Source of the DNA: Caldithrix sp.
Lineage (GTDB): Bacteria; Zhuqueibacterota; Zhuqueibacteria; Thermofontimicrobiales; Sulfurfontimicrobiaceae
DNA: 46,645 bases
NCBI GenBank assembly: GCA_020722815.1
Contig: DYKB01000013.1
Coordinates: forward strand, 1 to 46,645
Direction of reading: 5' to 3'
Part shown: piece after piece, positions 33,070-42,633 of the stretch
Layout: each line of letters begins with the position of its first letter
Numbering within the stretch: the first letter of the stretch is position 1
Notes under the pieces: generated by a model
What the model saw: the letters and a program-made list of their open reading frames with translations, nothing else
Database searches by the model: none
What the model was told of the DNA's origin: nothing
Made by a program: the position numbers and the translations under genes

Positions 33070-35199
33070 CTACAACATGATTTTTGCATCAGCGACATAG
33101 CAACCCTGATTTTGTTCTAAAACAATAAGTGGATTAATATCAAGCTCTTTAATCTGCGGGCATTCGACCGCGAGTTGTGAAAGGCGTTGGATACAAATTT
33201 TAACGCTTTCAATGTCCTTTGCTGATTTGCCTCGCGCACCAGACAACAGAATCGATGCCCGGGTTTCTTCAATAATTTGATGGGCATCCCATTCAGTCAG
33301 TGGCGCGACGCGAAAACTGACATCTTTGAAAACCTCAACGAAAATTCCACCGGAACCAAACATGATAACTGGACCGAAAGAGATATCCCGTTTAAGACCC
33401 AAAATCACTTCTTCTCCCACGGGTATCATTTTTCGCACCAGAATCCCGTCAATTTTGGCATCCGGCTGGATTTTTGAGACATTCTGGATGATTGAATGAT
33501 AGGCTTCAGTGACCTTTTCGGGGGTTTGAATATCTAAAACAACTCCTTTAACATCAAATTTATGCACGATGTCGGCTGACATGACTTTCATCACTACCGG
33601 ATAGCCAATTTTTTCGGCAATTTTGAGTGCTTCATCAACTGAACCGGCTAAACCACCGCCCACAACCGGTAATCCATAAGCGGCCAGAACCTGCATGGCT
33701 TCATTTTCGGGGAGATACTTTTTCCCCTTTTTAATGGCGTGATCCAGAATTGAATGTGCTTTTGATCTCTCCACTGAAAATTGAGTTGGTGTGCTTTTTT
33801 TAATTTCCAGTAGTTGTTTAAATTTGTAGGCACTGGCGAAGGCATTGGACATCGACTCCGGAAGCTGATAATGTGGAATTTTGTTGCGCTGTAAAATATC
33901 GATTCCGCTGGCGACGTCGGCTTGCCCCATAAATGAGGTGTAAACCGGCTTGTCGTAATGACTTTCGATCATCGCGACTTCGGCCGCAATTTTGTCAATA
34001 TCCGTCATGGATTGCGGCGTCAAAATGACAAAAACACCGTCGACATTTTCATCTTTCAGGGCTTGTGTTACGGCGATATTGTATCGATCAGCACGCGCAT
34101 CCCCAATCACATCCACTGGATTTTTAATATTCGCGGTCTTCGGCAGCGTTTTTTTAAACATCGTCGTGGTCTGTTCGGAGAATGCTGCCAATCGTAATCC
34201 TTCATGGATCGAGGCATCGGTAGTCAGAACACCAGGACCACCCGCATTGGTGACAATCGCAATCCGATTGTTCGGTGGCAAGGGTTGATAAGCAAATGCA
34301 ATGGCTTTATTAAACATCTCCTCAATGTTTGTGCAACGAATAATACCAGCCTGTTTAAATGCCGCTTCACAAATTTCATCACTCCCGGCCAGTGAACCGG
34401 TGTGCGACGCCGCGGCCGAAGCACCGGCCGAAGTCCGGCCCGATTTAATGGCGAGGATGGGCTTCCCACTTTTTTCAATAATATCCCGTGCCGCTTGCAT
34501 CAGGCCCGGACCATCGCTAATCTCTTCCAGATAAATTAAAATAACATTGGTTTTGGGATCATCCATCAGATAATACAGCAGATCGATTTCGTTAATATCC
34601 GCTTTATTCCCAAAACTCACGAATTTGGAAAAGCCGATATGTTTGGCGCGGGCATAATCCAACACCGCGGTACAAAGGGCACCACTTTGTGACAGGAAAC
34701 CAATCGTCCCTTCTTCTGGCATTTTGCGGGCAAAGGAAGCGTTGAGGAGTGATCGGGGATCCGTATTGATGACACCCAGACAGTTGGGGCCAATAAATGA
34801 GATGTTGTACTTTTTAGCAATTGCTTTTAGCTGTTCTTCGCGTTCAATTCCCACCTCACCAATCTCTCGGAAACCAGCCGAAATAATAATCGCTCCCTTC
34901 ACCCCTTTCTGGCCGCATTGTTCCAGCGCCAGATGACAAACAGAGGAAGGAAATACCAAAATGGCGAGGTCGACCGGATCCTCAATATCAACAACATACT
35001 TATAACTTTTGACACCGGCAATGGCTTTTTCTTTTGGACTGACAGGATAGACAATTCCCTGGAAATCGCTTTTTAATATATTGAGAACAATATCATGCGG
35101 AACGGTTCCAGGTACTTTATTGGCTCCCAGAATCGCTACTGATTCCGGATAAAAAATTGTTTCAAGATTTTTCTTTCGCAGTTTCACATTTTCAGACAT
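33070..35199 (-). CDS. ADP-forming acetate/acyl-CoA ligase, fused alpha-beta
   Basis: The protein is 709 residues. It makes acid and ATP from acyl-CoA, ADP and phosphate (or the reverse). Residues about 10-140 are a CoA-binding domain (FYPESVAILGANKVPGTV, then VYPVSPKE). Residues 145-460 are the succinyl-CoA-synthetase-like ligase domains with the phosphohistidine H266 in SHTGSLAGSD. Residues about 490-709 are the ATP-grasp beta part (GYPVVMKVMSADIVHKFDVKGV, then VIMFGSGGIFVEVFKDVSFRVAPL, then ELDINPLIV). Such fused enzymes conserve ATP in fermenting archaea and bacteria. It starts 13 bases after the acyl-carrier-protein gene, an unusual partner. With the NADH-linked hydrogenase nearby it fits a fermentative metabolism. 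Confidence 0.93.
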   Translation of the reverse strand: MSENVKLRKKNLETIFYPESVAILGANKVPGTVPHDIVLNILKSDFQGIVYPVSPKEKAIAGVKSYKYVVDIEDPVDLAILVFPSSVCHLALEQCGQKGVKGAIIISAGFREIGEVGIEREEQLKAIAKKYNISFIGPNCLGVINTDPRSLLNASFARKMPEEGTIGFLSQSGALCTAVLDYARAKHIGFSKFVSFGNKADINEIDLLYYLMDDPKTNVILIYLEEISDGPGLMQAARDIIEKSGKPILAIKSGRTSAGASAAASHTGSLAGSDEICEAAFKQAGIIRCTNIEEMFNKAIAFAYQPLPPNNRIAIVTNAGGPGVLTTDASIHEGLRLAAFSEQTTTMFKKTLPKTANIKNPVDVIGDARADRYNIAVTQALKDENVDGVFVILTPQSMTDIDKIAAEVAMIESHYDKPVYTSFMGQADVASGIDILQRNKIPHYQLPESMSNAFASAYKFKQLLEIKKSTPTQFSVERSKAHSILDHAIKKGKKYLPENEAMQVLAAYGLPVVGGGLAGSVDEALKIAEKIGYPVVMKVMSADIVHKFDVKGVVLDIQTPEKVTEAYHSIIQNVSKIQPDAKIDGILVRKMIPVGEEVILGLKRDISFGPVIMFGSGGIFVEVFKDVSFRVAPLTEWDAHQIIEETRASILLSGARGKSAKDIESVKICIQRLSQLAVECPQIKELDINPLIVLEQNQGCYVADAKIML

Positions 35200-35212
35200 A
35201 TTACTCCCATTT

Positions 35213-35455
35213 TCATTTTAAATAAGCGGCGATAAAATCCGCTGCCGCGGATACCGTCTGGACATTTAATGCTTTATCTTCATCCATCTCAATATTAAAT
35301 TCTTCTTCGAAGGCGGCTACCAGTTCCATACTTTGCATGGAATCGGCCCCCAAATCGAAGATGAAATTGGCATCATCCCCAATTTCATACGCGTTAATTT
35401 TTAAAACATTTCCGATCACTTTTTTCACTCGTGATTGAACCTCATGCGTGTTCAT
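35213..35455 (-). CDS. Acyl carrier protein
   Basis: The protein is 80 residues from the ATG at 35455, preceded by AAGGAG at 6 bases; a longer in-frame start (to 35503) has no ribosome site. It has the four-helix ACP fold, with DSMQSMELVAAFEEEFNIEM and attachment Ser39 in GADSMQ for 4'-phosphopantetheine. It differs from the common DSLD motif of fatty-acid AcpP, so it may be a specialised ACP. It is the first gene of the operon with the ADP-forming ligase, nagB and DUF4954. What acyl group it carries is not visible; no fatty-acid synthesis gene is adjacent. Confidence 0.92.
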   Translation of the reverse strand: MNTHEVQSRVKKVIGNVLKINAYEIGDDANFIFDLGADSMQSMELVAAFEEEFNIEMDEDKALNVQTVSAAADFIAAYLK

Positions 35456-35715
35456 AATAAGCTCCTTTTTGATAAAGTGATGACAGGTGAATCCCTTTTG
35501 CAAAAATAAACGAAATAGTACAAAAAAATAGATCAGAACTGAATGGCAGTATTTTATTAAATGCTTTTGAAAAAATCAATACAAATTTGAAAAATTGTAT
35601 GGCTTATTTGGTGCTCGGTTGTAAAATTATTGGCGATAGTTTTTTGCGTGATGGGTAAAGCGTAATACGTAAAAACTGTTACGCATCACGCATTACGTAT
35701 CACGCATCCCGTCCC
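35456..35715. other. Intergenic region with GCGTAATACGT repeat
   Basis: The part near 35645-35709 is an inverted repeat (GCGTGATGGGTAAAGCGTAA facing TTACGCATCACGCATTACG) of the family seen at 6.4, 13.2 and 30.1 kb. It lies between tamB and the ACP operon and may end tamB transcripts. The ACP promoter should be at about 35470-35560 on the minus strand; no clear boxes. Confidence 0.5.
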
Positions 35716-38700
35716 TCACCACTCCTTCTTATAAAAAATATCAATCCCCTGCTCCTCCTTATCGCCTTTTCGGGTGCGGCTGGCGCGAATTGATAAGTAT
35801 TTGTTTAATTGATATTCAATCATTAAACTCTGATTTTCCTGGCTTTTTAAATCCTGCGAATAGAGGACGAAAAGTTCATCATTTAAATATTTCCCGACCT
35901 TGAAGCCGGCGGCGTTAGATTCCTGCGACAGATCGAATTCCACTATATCCAGATTCAACTGTCGGGCAATTACCTGACTGAGTTGCCGGGCTGCCATACC
36001 AACGAGTATGGCGCCCATTTTTTCGGAATATGTCCCGTTCATCTCTTTGAGCTCACCAGAGGTGAGAAAGTCGAATGGTTTTCCAAAAACGAGATATGAA
36101 ACAATGTCTTTCTGCTCCAGATACGGTTCACTTTGAAGTGTCAATTGCGGCATTTGGGCGGTCCCTCCCACTATCACCTGAATGAGCAGCGTCTCGGTAT
36201 TTTGCTGTCGAATTTTATGGGTTGCCATGATATAAAGTGCTGGGTTGGGATAAGGTTCACCGCGGAAATTTATAGAGCCCTTTTCAATTTGAAATTGGCG
36301 GCCGTAGACATTAACTGTCCCGCGCACCACATCGGCACTACCAAAGAGTGCAAAATCGGGGGACTCTTTCACCAGCGTCAAATCACCCGAATATTCGACA
36401 TTTAACATGTCATTCCGTATCCAGCTATTCCGCGGGATCTTAATTTTAACCGCCCCTCTTAGATTTTTAATAAGTGGAATTTCAGGAAACAGCGCCTCCT
36501 GCTGAAGCCGAATTGAATCCACTACCATTGAATCGGGAGAGATGTTAATATCAATGGGTGTTTCTGTGCTGGTTTCAGTCACTGAAGGTAAATTGAGCCG
36601 TGAAGAAAGAACGGTCAAGTCGCCAGCAATTTGTTGAGAATCTGGATTTCCCCACAGCTTGAGATCGGACTCAATGCGGCTACGAAGTAAATTTGTATCC
36701 ATCACCAGAAATTGGTTCATTTTCAGATTCAGGTTAAAATTTTGCACCGTGAAACCCTGCCATTCGGCAGAAGCCTCGCCATTTAAGGTCCCTTCGGGAG
36801 CTTTGAGAAAAATTTTCTGCAATTGAAATCTGTTCTTTTCTAAATTTCCATTCAATTCAATATCTTGAAATAATACGCCTGTTTCCGGAATTTTAAATTG
36901 ACCTTTTTTCAATTGAATCGTGCCCGTTCCACTGGGCTGTTTCAGGAGATTGTTCAATGCCACATCAATTGAAAGTTGGCCCGCAATTTTTTCAATTTCC
37001 GGTAAAAAAATACGCAAAAAGTCCAGTTCCCAGTTTTGGCATTGAATTTTCATTTCATTGATTTCGTGGAGCCGAATGGAATCCTCCGTCATAAAAGCCA
37101 GATTTGCCTCTGCCTGGCCAGAACTGGTAAAACGCGCTTTCAAAGCTTCTACCGCCAGTTTTAAATTAAATTTCGCCTGCCTGTTACCATATAAAAATGT
37201 CGCAGCGAGCGAATCGAGGGGATAGGCTTTAAAAGAAGCGTTTGTGAGAAGAACGTATGAAGCAATGAGCGGGGATTCAAAGGTTCCATCAATCGTTGTT
37301 TTAATGTCCAGTATTCCGGTAACCGGGTACTCCGGAATCCAGGGAGTTAACAGGTTCATATCAAAATTGGCAATGGACAGCTCAAAATGTTGATCACCGA
37401 CAAAAGGCAGTACGCCAACTGCTGAGATAGCGGTTGAATCAGCATTAAGTTGAAAGTTTTCGATTTGAACGAAATCTTCCGGTAAATACGTGATGAGCGC
37501 AGGAGTTGTATTTTTTAAACGAATATCAGCGTATTGTATTTGCAGGGAATCGATCCTTACCTGAATCGTATCGGCCAATTGGGTGCTGGTGCGTAAGAGA
37601 AAAGCCTGTCCCGGATACCGTTCGAAATTAACCTGACTTATTAATTCTTGATTTTGAAAGGAACCACTAAATTGGGTTGAATCAATTTGCAAATTCGCAT
37701 CAAACTGGACCAATCCGATCTGACCATCAAAATCCGATTTTGCCATTAAAATGGGATCACTATCTGTCAAATTGATGTGATTTTTGAATTGCAGTCGAAA
37801 ATTTTTTCCCCGATAGTTTTCATAACTAAAGGCCGGGATATTCGCCTGGCCAGCAAATACAAGCGAATCCCATTTTCCGACAACCTCGCCTTGCACACAA
37901 CCATCTAATTTCAAGCTTTCAGGCAAAAGCGTTTCTGGCAAAGGTGTTGAATCTTTTATCATCAATTTATAATTGATAGCAATTGAAGAATCCAGGCCGA
38001 TATCTCCCTCCATTTGAAAATTTGCCAGCGGCGATTGAATATCTCCCTGAGTGATGGCGATATTTTGTTTTCGCCAGTGTCCTTTAAGCACAATAAATCT
38101 GAATGGAATACCGCTGAAGTTGTTTGAATCGATTCTGGCGTTAAAATGCGCGTTAATTTTTCCGGGAGTAAAACCAACGCCATTAATGGATATCGTGGCA
38201 TTTAGCGGATGATGTAAATCCTTAAAATCCACAAGTTGATGGATTGGGAAATTATGGGATAGTAGCTTCACGTGATATTGCGGCAAATTGGCTAAGGAAT
38301 CCGTTTGACCTTTCAGCGAAAGATAACCATTGCCAAAGCCAATTCGGCCATCAATTTTAAACTTTTCACTATCTAATTGACCCAATACGCGCGAATTTTC
38401 AAATCGATGTCGATTGATTTGCGAGGTTGAATCAATCTGAATGCTCGCATATCCCACGATCGCTGGAAAATGAATCCCTTTCCCTTCTGATGAAAAATTG
38501 CCGGTTATGGCACTTCCTAAATTGGAATTTCCAGTGAAATCTGCTAAATTTAATTTTGAAAACGAACCATGAAGCGAAAATTTAGGATTAAGGCTGTCTG
38601 GACGCCAGGTACCTTTAATTGCGATTTTTTGGTCTTTTGCAGCTAAATTTAACGCGCCGGATAAACTGTCCATTTTCCCCTGCACCATGAAATCGATCCG

Positions 38701-39537
38701 GGATGATGCATAAAAATTCAATTTTGGAAGAAATTTTTGAAGATCAACCAGATGAAGGGGCTGAAAACTACTCTGGATACTAAAACGCATGGGTGCGGCA
38801 AGGTCGATAAATCCATTCGTCTCCAAATAACTGGAGTCCGTTTTCAATTGAAAATAATCGATTTTTATCTGGTTGTGATAATAGCTCACCCGGGTTTTTA
38901 AAGAAGTTAGCTTGAAGTTTGGCTGAGTTGCCCGAAATCTAAAATCATCCATCACCAGTTTCACCTGATGTGAATTGTATATGCCACTACATTTCAAATA
39001 AAAATCCTGAAGTTCCATTGATTTTTCAAATAAAAGTACCGAGTCGGTTTGAATCTGGAATCGCCCCGAATCGAGATTGAAAGCAGCGATGGAAATTTCC
39101 CAGTTAAATTGTCCTCCGGCTGATGTGGAACTGGTGATGGTTGTATCCCCTGCCGATTGAAAAGCCGCAATGATGTTCCATTGATCCTGCTCCTGAAGCA
39201 AAACGATAGACGGATTAATGATGTTCAGGTTGTTAATTTTGATTTTCTGGGATAGCAAAGCCAGTGGGGAGTATTGTAATTCCAATTTATCAATGGAAAT
39301 AATCCGCTGCTCCTTTTGTAACAGCTTTACATTTTTTAATTTAAAGTGATGAAATAAACTTCCTTCCAATTCGGTGAAAGACAATTTTCCTTGAATTGAA
39401 TTGTTAAAATCTTCGAGGAAATAATTTATTAAAAATTTCTGAACCGCAGAAAACTGGAGTGAAATGACCAATAAAAGTGTGAGAATCAACGAAAAAAAGG
39501 ATAAGAATCTCAAAATTTTATAGAGACGTCGTATCAT
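35716..39537 (-). CDS. tamB: Translocation/assembly module TamB (DUF490)
   Basis: The protein is 1273 residues. An N-terminal membrane anchor (about 10-30, FLSFFSLILTLLLVISLQF) is followed by an AsmA-like start (ELEGSLFHHFKLKNVKLL) and a very long run of beta-strand repeats. The last ~350 residues match DUF490 (YSGDLTLVKESPDFALFGSADVVRGTVNVYG, in part; then EKGSINFRGEPYPNPALYIMATH; then DIVSYLVFGKPFDF; ending in the barrel-like YQLNKYLSIRASR and a terminal aromatic). TamB bridges the periplasm and works with a BamA-type protein in outer-membrane protein or lipid traffic. Its ATG overlaps the stop codon of the tamA-like gene (TAATG), so translation is coupled. Confidence 0.93.
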   Translation of the reverse strand: MIRRLYKILRFLSFFSLILTLLLVISLQFSAVQKFLINYFLEDFNNSIQGKLSFTELEGSLFHHFKLKNVKLLQKEQRIISIDKLELQYSPLALLSQKIKINNLNIINPSIVLLQEQDQWNIIAAFQSAGDTTITSSTSAGGQFNWEISIAAFNLDSGRFQIQTDSVLLFEKSMELQDFYLKCSGIYNSHQVKLVMDDFRFRATQPNFKLTSLKTRVSYYHNQIKIDYFQLKTDSSYLETNGFIDLAAPMRFSIQSSFQPLHLVDLQKFLPKLNFYASSRIDFMVQGKMDSLSGALNLAAKDQKIAIKGTWRPDSLNPKFSLHGSFSKLNLADFTGNSNLGSAITGNFSSEGKGIHFPAIVGYASIQIDSTSQINRHRFENSRVLGQLDSEKFKIDGRIGFGNGYLSLKGQTDSLANLPQYHVKLLSHNFPIHQLVDFKDLHHPLNATISINGVGFTPGKINAHFNARIDSNNFSGIPFRFIVLKGHWRKQNIAITQGDIQSPLANFQMEGDIGLDSSIAINYKLMIKDSTPLPETLLPESLKLDGCVQGEVVGKWDSLVFAGQANIPAFSYENYRGKNFRLQFKNHINLTDSDPILMAKSDFDGQIGLVQFDANLQIDSTQFSGSFQNQELISQVNFERYPGQAFLLRTSTQLADTIQVRIDSLQIQYADIRLKNTTPALITYLPEDFVQIENFQLNADSTAISAVGVLPFVGDQHFELSIANFDMNLLTPWIPEYPVTGILDIKTTIDGTFESPLIASYVLLTNASFKAYPLDSLAATFLYGNRQAKFNLKLAVEALKARFTSSGQAEANLAFMTEDSIRLHEINEMKIQCQNWELDFLRIFLPEIEKIAGQLSIDVALNNLLKQPSGTGTIQLKKGQFKIPETGVLFQDIELNGNLEKNRFQLQKIFLKAPEGTLNGEASAEWQGFTVQNFNLNLKMNQFLVMDTNLLRSRIESDLKLWGNPDSQQIAGDLTVLSSRLNLPSVTETSTETPIDINISPDSMVVDSIRLQQEALFPEIPLIKNLRGAVKIKIPRNSWIRNDMLNVEYSGDLTLVKESPDFALFGSADVVRGTVNVYGRQFQIEKGSINFRGEPYPNPALYIMATHKIRQQNTETLLIQVIVGGTAQMPQLTLQSEPYLEQKDIVSYLVFGKPFDFLTSGELKEMNGTYSEKMGAILVGMAARQLSQVIARQLNLDIVEFDLSQESNAAGFKVGKYLNDELFVLYSQDLKSQENQSLMIEYQLNKYLSIRASRTRKGDKEEQGIDIFYKKEW

Positions 39538-41366
39538 TAAAAGGCCTGTCCAATACTTAAATGAAATTGTACGATATTTTGACTGAAATAAGGTGCATTT
39601 TTAAATGCCAAATCAAAGCGAATCGGACCAATGGGTGTGTACCAGCGAATCCCGGTCCCGGCTGAAGAGCGAATATCTCCGAATGAAAATTGATGTTGTT
39701 CCGTCCAGACATTCCCAAAATCAAAAAAGTAAGCATTCTCCAGCCAGGAAGTTATCTTGAAGCGAAATTCAATATTTCCCTCAAATAGCAGATTCCCTCC
39801 TAACGGTGATTCATTATCGCTGAGCGGCCCAAGGAGTCGCCGGCCCCAGCCTCTGTTAGAATTACTCCCCCCGGTATAAAATCGTTCCTCAAACGGGATA
39901 AATTTTTCAGCCGTAAGGGGAGTCAGCAAGCCCCATGCATTTCGTGCCGCCAGCGTGGTTTGCTGATTCAGGGCAAAATATTTGCGAACATCCAACTGCA
40001 TTTTAAAATATTGATAATCCGCCGGAATGAGCCGACCTGAATCCTCGAATTTTAATAGCATAGATGAACCACGCGTCGGTGAAAGGGGAATATCGGTATC
40101 ATCATAACGAAACGTCGCGGTTACGATAGATTTATTATAAAATGAACGGGGACGTTGAATCGTTTCCGTTGGCGTAAATTGTACGATTGCAATTTTGTCC
40201 TGTTCATAACGATAACCCAGCGTGACGGCGAAAAAACGACTAAAATAGCGATTAATCGAAGTTTCGCTGCCGCCGCGTTTTAAATTGTAGGTAATTTCAT
40301 CATCATATTTATAAAAAAGCTTTTGCGTCAAATCCAGTTTTGCAAAAAAAAGATAAGGTTGAATGAAAGTCATGGTTCCATCGAATCCCAGTGCGCTGTA
40401 TTGTGCATAAATTTTTAAACTGCGGGCATCCCCTAAAAAATTCCGATGGCTGATTTCAGAAGAGACTCTGAATTTTTCCTCAGTACCATACCCCAGACCA
40501 AACCGTGTGGCAATTGGCTTACCTTCTTTGACGCGTATCTGGATGGGGATTGCCGGGTTTCGTGATTCGAAATTGGGGGTTATACTCACGTATTGAAAGA
40601 GCTCAAGTTTATAGATTTGAACTTGTGCTTCGGCCAACTTTGAGAATTTAAATTGATCCTGTACTTTAAATTCCAATTCGCGTTGAATGATATTTTTTGA
40701 GACCCGTTCATTACCTTCAATTGAGATCAGACCAAAAGTAGAGCGCGGTCCTGCCTGGATTTGATGAATGACAATAGCGCGATGATGTTCCGGTTTTATT
40801 GAAATCCGAGTGGTAATTTTCGCATAGGGACAGGACATTTCCGCCATTTCTTTAAACAATTCATCTTTATCGGCTTCAATTTGTCTTTTTATTAATCGCA
40901 GGCCGGATTTGAGTGTAATCTTTTTATTTAAACGCTGCGATTCATTCGCTGCCAAGGTAGAATCCAGTAAATCAATTATAATTGAATCGACAAGTGTGGG
41001 AAGACCTTCCTTAATTAATATTTTTAATTGTACTTTCTGGTTATCAGCATCTGGTATGATAGCATAATCTTTGATAATACTTTGTAAAAATCCTTCTGAT
41101 TCATAGAATCTTTTCAGCCGAAGTAAATCAGTTTTAAGTACCATCTGATCGAAATATGGCTGTTTTTTCCAGAACAGGAAAGTTGAGTACCAGGGAACTT
41201 CTTTTGATAAAATCAGGTTTTTCAATTGCGATTCACCAAAAGTAATATTTCCCTCAAAAGTAATTTTGCTAATCTTTACCTTGGACGATGGTTGGGGAAT
41301 AGCGGGGGTGGTGATTATTAAAACCAGGAAAAATGAGAGAAAGTTTAAGAGAAAACATTTTTTCAT
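39537..41366 (-). CDS. BamA/TamA-family outer-membrane protein
   Basis: The protein is 609 residues with a signal peptide (about 1-24, FFLVLIITTPAIPQP). Residues about 30-290 form three POTRA domains (KISKITFEGNITFGESQLKNLI, SIIIDLLDS, STFGLISIEGNERVSKNIIQREL). The rest is a 16-strand Omp85 barrel with FYTGGSNSNRGWGRRLLGP (the RGW motif of the L6 loop) and ends GIRWYTPIGPIRFDLAFK...SIGQAF with terminal Phe. It inserts or exports proteins at the outer membrane, with TamB as the next, overlapping gene. TamA is the likely identity because of tamB, but a second BamA cannot be excluded. Confidence 0.92.
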   Translation of the reverse strand: MKKCFLLNFLSFFLVLIITTPAIPQPSSKVKISKITFEGNITFGESQLKNLILSKEVPWYSTFLFWKKQPYFDQMVLKTDLLRLKRFYESEGFLQSIIKDYAIIPDADNQKVQLKILIKEGLPTLVDSIIIDLLDSTLAANESQRLNKKITLKSGLRLIKRQIEADKDELFKEMAEMSCPYAKITTRISIKPEHHRAIVIHQIQAGPRSTFGLISIEGNERVSKNIIQRELEFKVQDQFKFSKLAEAQVQIYKLELFQYVSITPNFESRNPAIPIQIRVKEGKPIATRFGLGYGTEEKFRVSSEISHRNFLGDARSLKIYAQYSALGFDGTMTFIQPYLFFAKLDLTQKLFYKYDDEITYNLKRGGSETSINRYFSRFFAVTLGYRYEQDKIAIVQFTPTETIQRPRSFYNKSIVTATFRYDDTDIPLSPTRGSSMLLKFEDSGRLIPADYQYFKMQLDVRKYFALNQQTTLAARNAWGLLTPLTAEKFIPFEERFYTGGSNSNRGWGRRLLGPLSDNESPLGGNLLFEGNIEFRFKITSWLENAYFFDFGNVWTEQHQFSFGDIRSSAGTGIRWYTPIGPIRFDLAFKNAPYFSQNIVQFHLSIGQAF

Positions 41367-41479
41367 TTATTGAGTGCTCTTTTCAATATGAAATTTTTGT
41401 CATCAAAATTGGAAAAAATTTTCAAATAAAACCAAACTTTCCAGATAGAAATCTTAAAATTAGATAAAGGAAATTCCTG
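41367..41479. other. Divergent intergenic region
   Basis: 113 AT-rich bases that must hold the promoters of tamA (minus) and mutY (plus). No box of good quality seen. Confidence 0.3.
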
Positions 41480-42577
41480 ATGTCACTTCATTATTTAAAG
41501 CCTGAACAAGTCCTGGAGTTTCAAAATAAATTATTAAATTTTTTTGAAAAAAATAAGCGCAGTTTACCCTGGCGCGAAAATCATGATCCCTATCGCGTAT
41601 GGGTTTCTGAAGTGATGTTGCAGCAAACCCAGGTGATTAAAGTCCTGGAATATTATGATAAATTTCTTATAAAATTTCCGGATATTTTTCATCTGGCCAA
41701 TGCTGATTTGCAGGCTGTTTTAAAAAGTTGGGAGAAAATGGGTTACTATGCCCGGGCGCGAAATCTACACCAAGCCGCACAAAAAGTGGTGCAAGAACTA
41801 AATGGCCTGATACCGGATAGATATGATGATTTTCGGAAATTGCCGGGCGTTGGTGATTACATCGCTGCTGCTGTGATGAGTATTGCGTTTAACCAACCTT
41901 ATCCGGTGGTGGATGGAAATGTAAAACGCGTACTGGCACGGCTTTTTTTAATTGAGGAACCAGTCAATTTGCCGGCTTCAAAAAAGATTTTTCAGGAAAC
42001 GGCTGAAGCACTCATGAACCATCAACAACCTGGCGATTACAACCAGGCGATGATGGAATTGGGGGCGACTATTTGTAAACCACAGCATCCGAAATGTCAT
42101 GAATGTCCAGTCAGCGAATTTTGTCGTGCGCTGGAATCTGGTCAACAGACTGAATTTCCGGTAACGCTTCAGACCGCGCCGATACCGGAATACCATTTAG
42201 TCGTGGGAATAGTTCAGCATGAAGAACGTTTGCTTTTAACGCGTCGGCCTTTGGATGGATTATTAGGCGGGATGTGGGAATTTCCGGATGGTGAAATTGA
42301 ATCAGGGGAAGCGTTAAAATTTGCCTGTGAATGCATGATTAAAGAAAAAACGAATCTGGAAGTTCGCGTCGAAACTCCCCTGACTCGTGTACGTCATGCT
42401 TATACACATTTTAAAATTGTGATGGAAGTTTTTATCTGCCAATATATTTCTGGCACAGTAAAATTAAATGGCCCAATTGATTATCGATGGTTACTTCCGG
42501 AAGAATTGGCACAGTATCCTTTGACCGGCGCCAATCATAAATTTTTGCATCTCATAAAAAAGGAAGCCCTGATTTAA
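41480..42577 (+). CDS. mutY: A/G-specific adenine glycosylase
   Basis: The protein is 365 residues with ribosome site AAAGGAA. It removes adenine mispaired with 8-oxoguanine. Residues 30-45 read LPWRENHDPYRVWVSEVMLQQTQV with the catalytic Glu44 in SEVMLQQT. The helix-hairpin-helix is LPGVGDYIAAAV at 121-132, with catalytic Asp145 in VVDGNVKRV. The [4Fe-4S] set is C199, C206, C209 and C215 (spacing 6-2-5). From about 225 there is a Nudix-like C-terminal domain (LLLTRRPLDGLLGGMWEFPDGE) that recognises 8-oxoG. The stop codon lies within a terminator hairpin. Confidence 0.96.
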   Translation: MSLHYLKPEQVLEFQNKLLNFFEKNKRSLPWRENHDPYRVWVSEVMLQQTQVIKVLEYYDKFLIKFPDIFHLANADLQAVLKSWEKMGYYARARNLHQAAQKVVQELNGLIPDRYDDFRKLPGVGDYIAAAVMSIAFNQPYPVVDGNVKRVLARLFLIEEPVNLPASKKIFQETAEALMNHQQPGDYNQAMMELGATICKPQHPKCHECPVSEFCRALESGQQTEFPVTLQTAPIPEYHLVVGIVQHEERLLLTRRPLDGLLGGMWEFPDGEIESGEALKFACECMIKEKTNLEVRVETPLTRVRHAYTHFKIVMEVFICQYISGTVKLNGPIDYRWLLPEELAQYPLTGANHKFLHLIKKEALI

Positions 42578-42589
42578 AAAATCAGGGCT
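42565..42589. terminator. Intrinsic terminator of mutY
   Basis: AGCCCTGATTT (42565-42575) pairs with AAATCAGGGCT (42579-42589) around AAA and is followed by CTTATT, with the mutY stop codon inside the stem-loop. T-runs lie both ways, so it can serve the converging hydA transcript too. Confidence 0.8.
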
Positions 42590-42633
42590 CTTATTAAACA
42601 GCATTTTTATTTTTTTTCAACAACCGATCGCTT

